Origin: Azolla pinnata
Taxonomy: Eukaryota > Streptophyta > Polypodiopsida > Salviniales > Salviniaceae
Assembly: GCA_037176905.1 (NCBI GenBank)
Contig: JBBBWG010019667.1
Coordinates: 1 to 22,432, forward strand
Direction: 5' to 3'
DNA length: 22,432 nucleotides
Below, piece after piece: positions 19,331-22,432 of the stretch (position 1 is the stretch's first letter; each line of letters starts with the position of its first letter). The translations under genes were made by a program, and so were the position numbers. The notes under the pieces are model-generated. The model did not search any database. It saw only the letters and a list, made by a program, of their open reading frames with translations, and had not been told where the DNA came from.

Positions 19331-20014
19331 CGAAAGAAGCATTAGATTAAAAGAAGTCTTTTTATAGAAGGGATTTCTTTGATGGATTAAATCGTGCAGG
19401 TGCATGACTGCAAAATGCATCAAGATCGATCGACGTGGGCAGCTAGAACGACCCTTAACAATGTTAAAATGAATCTGCAAAAAAAGGCGGAGAATTTGTT
19501 ATTGCTTTGCTTGATCCGCAAAATTTATATAGTGACAGATCCGGAAGGTGCAGGAATCTGAGATTGTAGCAAAATACAGATCAGTCAGTAGTGGTGAGAA
19601 CATGCAGCAGCAGCAGCTCGGAGATGGTGATCTGATTGAGCTCCCAGAATTATAAAGAAACCAGGGCCCAACTGCAAAAGGCAAAAACAACAGATTCTAT
19701 CAGAATTAGAACTGTTGCAGGAATCGCGGACAAGAAAGCAGGCGCTTTGCCCCAGAGAGAGAGAGAGAGAGAGAGAGAAAAGAAAAAAACTAACTATAAC
19801 TCGCTCAGCTATGGAAGCTTTAGAAAAAATGAAACCCTAACAAAACCCTAATTTTGGAAGACTAAGGAGCATAGTAGCACGTTTGCCTGCGCCGCGTCGA
19901 ACCCGCTAAAGAATGTAGCAACCGCCGGATAGAGCGTTAAACTAGCAGGAATCGGGATCGATCGAGGTTCTGGAGAGGTCCGTGAATGGCAATCTACATA
20001 CAACATGTACGCTT
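19331..20014. other. Intergenic stretch with an (AG)n tract
   Basis: A run of about 12 AG units lies at 19753-19777. No gene, RNA or mobile element is recognisable. Confidence 0.45.
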
Positions 20015-20043
20015 AAACCCTAAACCCTAAACCCTAAACCCTA
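20014..20043. repeat. Short plant-type telomere repeat (CCCTAAA)4
   Basis: Four tandem AAACCCT heptamers, the usual plant telomere unit, stand alone. Short telo-boxes of this type also occur in plant promoters and 5' UTRs, but no start codon of a supported gene follows nearby. Confidence 0.85.
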
Positions 20044-20107
20044 TAGAGCACCAAGCAAGCCTAATTAGCGGCCCTTGCGCTCGTTTAAGGTTAAGTGAAA
20101 CAGGTTA

Positions 20108-20108
20108 A

Positions 20109-20146
<38 letters not shown>
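20108..20146. repeat. (ATCT)n tetranucleotide repeat
   Basis: About nine perfect CTAT/ATCT units. Confidence 0.95.
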
Positions 20147-20157
20147 ACAGTTACTTT

Positions 20158-20189
20158 GAATCGTCTTAAGCATGAATCGTCTTAAGCAT
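20158..20189. repeat. 16-bp perfect tandem duplication
   Basis: The unit 'gaatcgtcttaagcat' occurs twice in direct succession. It sits next to the ATCT tract and the 100-bp satellite. Confidence 0.9.
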
Positions 20190-20239
20190 TGATGGGTTTA
20201 GTAGGTAGTACACAGATCTTGTTATTAATCGTATATTTG

Positions 20240-20700
20240 GGTAATGTCAAAATTACATACTTTGAAGAGGTTCAAGATCGTGTGAAAATTTAGACAATTT
20301 ATTTCTTTTCTCCATGCATTAAGATTCATCAATAGTAATGCACTGTCAAAATTACATACTTTGAAGAGGTTCAAGATCATGTAAAGAATTTAGACTATCT
20401 ATTTCTTTTCTCCATGCATCAAGATTCATCAGTAGTAATGCATTGTCAAAATTACATACTTTGAAGAGGTTCAAGATCGTGTAAAAAAATTTAGACTATC
20501 TATTTCTTTTCTCCATGCATTACGATTCATCAGTAGTAATGCACTGTCAAAATTACATACTTTGAAGAGGTTCAAGATCGTGTAAAAAAATTTAGACTAT
20601 CTATTTCTTTTCTCTATGCATTAAGATTCATTAGTAATAGTGCACTGTCAAAATTACATTGAAGAGATTCAAGATCGTGTAAAAAATTAAGGCTATTTAT
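20240..20700. repeat. Approximately 100-bp satellite, nearly five tandem units
   Basis: The motif 'gtcaaaattacatactttga' begins at 20246, 20345, 20445 and 20546, and a shortened form at 20647, giving a period of 99-101 bp. Units share 'agaggttcaagatcgtgtaaa', a 'tagactatctatttcttttc' block and 'gcattaagattcatcagtag'. Internal units are about 95% alike by eye; the first and last are more diverged. No coding sense is seen. Confidence 0.95.
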
Positions 20701-21299
20701 TGCTCGATAGATATTCAGCCTTGAATCTTCTACCAGAACCCCTTAATTCAGATCTCCTAATGAGAGGAGCCAAAATCCACTTTGTGGGAGCATAAATTTT
20801 CCCCTGCAAACACTCGACTCTCTCATCAATATATCGGTGGTAATGCTCTTTTGTTTGGTTTGTTGCTCCAATTCCTTTTCTCAAAGCTTGTGGTTTGAGA
20901 GTCTGTGCTCTATCATAGTTTGCGGTTTTTTCTGCTTCTCACCTTCGTAGGTGATGTTCTTTCTTCTCTTCTGCCTTGTTGTTGTCGTCGTCTTCTTCTT
21001 CTTCTTTGAAAACTCGTGCTTGAACTTCTTCCGTTGGAGGTGTATTTGGAGTAACAAAATTAGGGGCAAAAACAAACTTCTAATCTTCCCAGTCAAGGAA
21101 GGGAGGAGTTCATACATGCGGGTAAGTTAAGAGCTCTCCCACTTCTGACAAAACTGTTTTCTTCTACATACATGGCTTGCATAATTTTGTCCATGGAATA
21201 TCACGGCCAACATTGGCCGAGAAGGAGTTCATGGCCCATCATCTGCAATCGATCTTATCTAACTTTGGCCTGGTTTGCCGTGGCCCAATTCATGTTTCT
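20701..21299. other. Intergenic stretch, no recognisable gene
   Basis: This stretch contains a 'tctaccagaacc' segment at 20729-20740 that recurs downstream, and a TCTTCTTC-rich block near 20985-21006. Short minus-strand open frames at 20693-21117 are not gene-like. Confidence 0.45.
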
Positions 21300-21420
21300 T
21301 CCGTAAATTAAGATTCGTCATCAGTAATACAATGTCAGAATTACATATTGAAGAGGGTCAAGAACGTGAAAACTTCACTCTCTACCAGAACCTCTTGCAT
21401 TCAGGAGAGATGGGGAGAAT
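21300..21420. repeat. Diverged dispersed copy of the 100-bp satellite and its right flank
   Basis: The order 'aagattcgtcatcagtaata', 'gtcagaattacat', 'ttgaagagggtcaagaacgtg' and 'tctaccagaacc' repeats the order found at 20627-20745, with substitutions and deletions. The flank beyond the satellite unit is shared too, so this is a copy of the array's right end rather than of an internal unit. Confidence 0.8.
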
Positions 21421-22148
21421 CCGCTTCGATTCCAGACCAAAGTTGAAATATCCCCAGAAAAGTGAAGTTAGAGAAGCTCGAGCTCGTCTTTATTCGTCGT
21501 CGACAAAATGTCCCCAGAAAAGCGCTCCTTCGATCGGACAAAATGTCCCTTCGGATTGTGTTCGCTAGCAGTTCGACCGCTGCTTTCTCGAGCTCTTTTT
21601 AACCCGAGTTCCGCATGCAGGTCAAGTCAAGAGTCATGGGCCAAGTCAAAAGGCCTAGTTCATAAGAGCGCAGAGCAAACAAAGATCAGAAGAAATCGAG
21701 ACTCGGTCGAGCGTAGGCATCTTAGGAATTCGATTTACATCGCTGCCCATCTCATGGTTCAGAAACGCGGAGATTTGAAAGCCCATGGCAATAATGCAGG
21801 CTTCAAGCGAGGGTCAGGTCAAGGTAACGAGGTTGGGATTGATGAGATCTGTACAGCGGGCACGACAGCAAAGAGGCCCCCGGATGTGTTTACGACAGAT
21901 TGATTGTGCACGAGTTCTCTCACGGGAATGCATTCATGCCCTCGCAGTAGCAGCAGAAGAGAACCAATCGCGAGGAGCCCATACCCGGGGGTTCTCGGAA
22001 AGCGGGAACAAAAGAGGGCGGGGATCGGCCAGATCGGGTTGCCAATCTGCTGTCAGCACGACTAGTGCTTCGGATCGATGCAACTCCACGGAACACATTC
22101 GAGAGCGATCGATCGATGCACGACAGAACTTGTCCTCTTTCTTCTATT
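21421..22148. other. Upstream region of a possible gene, no recognisable CDS
   Basis: Open frames of 131 and 173 codons on the plus strand (21508-21903, 21785-22306) are rich in Arg, Ser and Gly. They show no family motif, and the second one runs through the TTC repeat. I treat them as chance frames. Promoter or 5' UTR of the putative gene at 22342 may be here. Confidence 0.4.
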
Positions 22149-22171
22149 CTTCTCCTTCTTCTTCTTCTTCT

Positions 22172-22206
<35 letters not shown>

Positions 22207-22213
22207 TTCTTCT
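22149..22213. repeat. (TTC)n trinucleotide repeat
   Basis: About 20 TTC units with two CTC interruptions. Pyrimidine triplet repeats of this sort are frequent in plant 5' UTRs and promoters, and a possible start codon follows 129 bp downstream. Confidence 0.95.
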
Positions 22214-22341
22214 ATTTGTCTTTTGTTGTCTTGTTTCCTACATTGGAGGGGCAATACAGAAATAAAGGGAAAGTTCGCTGTTGAGGGCAGGCGCAGAGAA
22301 TTCTGAAAACGTGAAAGCAAAACCTGTGCAGAGCGTGGGCG

Positions 22342-22432
22342 ATGGATCGATCCCAAAGCTTCTTCTCTGATCCATCGATCGATCGCCCCCTTGGCCTACG
22401 AACAGCAGCAGCAGGAGCTGGAGGAGGAGGAG
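22342..22432 (+). CDS. Possible 5' end of an unidentified gene, cut by the window edge
   Basis: An ATG in good context (GGGCGATGGAT) opens a frame that reads MDRSQSFFSDPSIDRPLG and then Leu-Arg-Thr, Ala and Gly residues up to the last base without a stop. The Ala/Gly run is encoded by GCA and GGA/GAG triplets. About 30 codons are visible. The TTC repeat upstream fits a 5' leader. Another frame (Gln run then Glu run) is also open, so the frame is not certain. I do not recognise the product. Confidence 0.3.
   Translation, partial: MDRSQSFFSDPSIDRPLGLRTAAAGAGGGG

Noticed and set aside
20240..20700. CRISPR-like regular repeat spacing
   Set aside because: The whole 100-bp unit is repeated, with no short identical repeats separated by unique spacers, and the DNA is eukaryotic.
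21508..22306. Two overlapping plus-strand open frames of 131 and 173 codons
   Set aside because: No recognisable domain; the second includes a Ser run made by the TTC repeat. Both are probably chance frames.

Overview
This window looks like nuclear DNA of a land plant. It holds split genes with GT-AG introns, and the proteins they encode resemble plant families: a CMP-sialic-acid-transporter-like nucleotide-sugar transporter, a plant PHOSPHO1/PPsPase-type HAD phosphatase, a porin (VDAC) and an elongin-C-like protein. There are many di-, tri- and tetranucleotide repeats and telomere-like tracts. Coding exons of the porin and elongin-C-like genes are GC-rich, whereas transporter introns are AT-rich. 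I cannot decide between a monocot and a non-seed plant from sequence alone. I see no bacterial, viral or organellar gene.

Layout. 1-539: AT-rich leader with short tandem repeats. 540-5943 (+): 14-exon transporter, 344 codons. 5944-7139: its 3' side and the start of the next gene, with no recognisable product. 7140-9429 (+): 5-exon HAD phosphatase, 274 codons, whose intron 1 carries a tandem copy of part of itself and of exon 2. 9953-10332: degenerate telomere-like array. 10822-11940 (+): 2-exon, single-membrane-span, Pro-rich and Cys-rich protein of unknown function, 257 codons, containing a translated (CCTAAC)n tract. 12814-15187 (-): 3-exon VDAC porin, 312 codons, with repeat-laden introns. 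15188-17773: repeats and no recognisable gene. 17774-18272 (+): 2-exon elongin-C-like protein, 99 codons, lacking the last helix of the family. 18273-22341: about 4 kb of repeats with no gene I can support. 22342-22432: possible 5' end of another gene running out of the window.

I rebuilt exons by hand from homology, splice dinucleotides and reading phase. Every junction in the five complete models keeps phase, which is the strongest support for them. The genes are unrelated housekeeping or unknown genes and do not form a pathway. I found no convincing new multi-gene system. The most unusual items are the partial exon duplication in the phosphatase gene, the telomere-like repeat inside a coding exon, the Gly/Ser extension on the porin and the shortened elongin-C-like protein.
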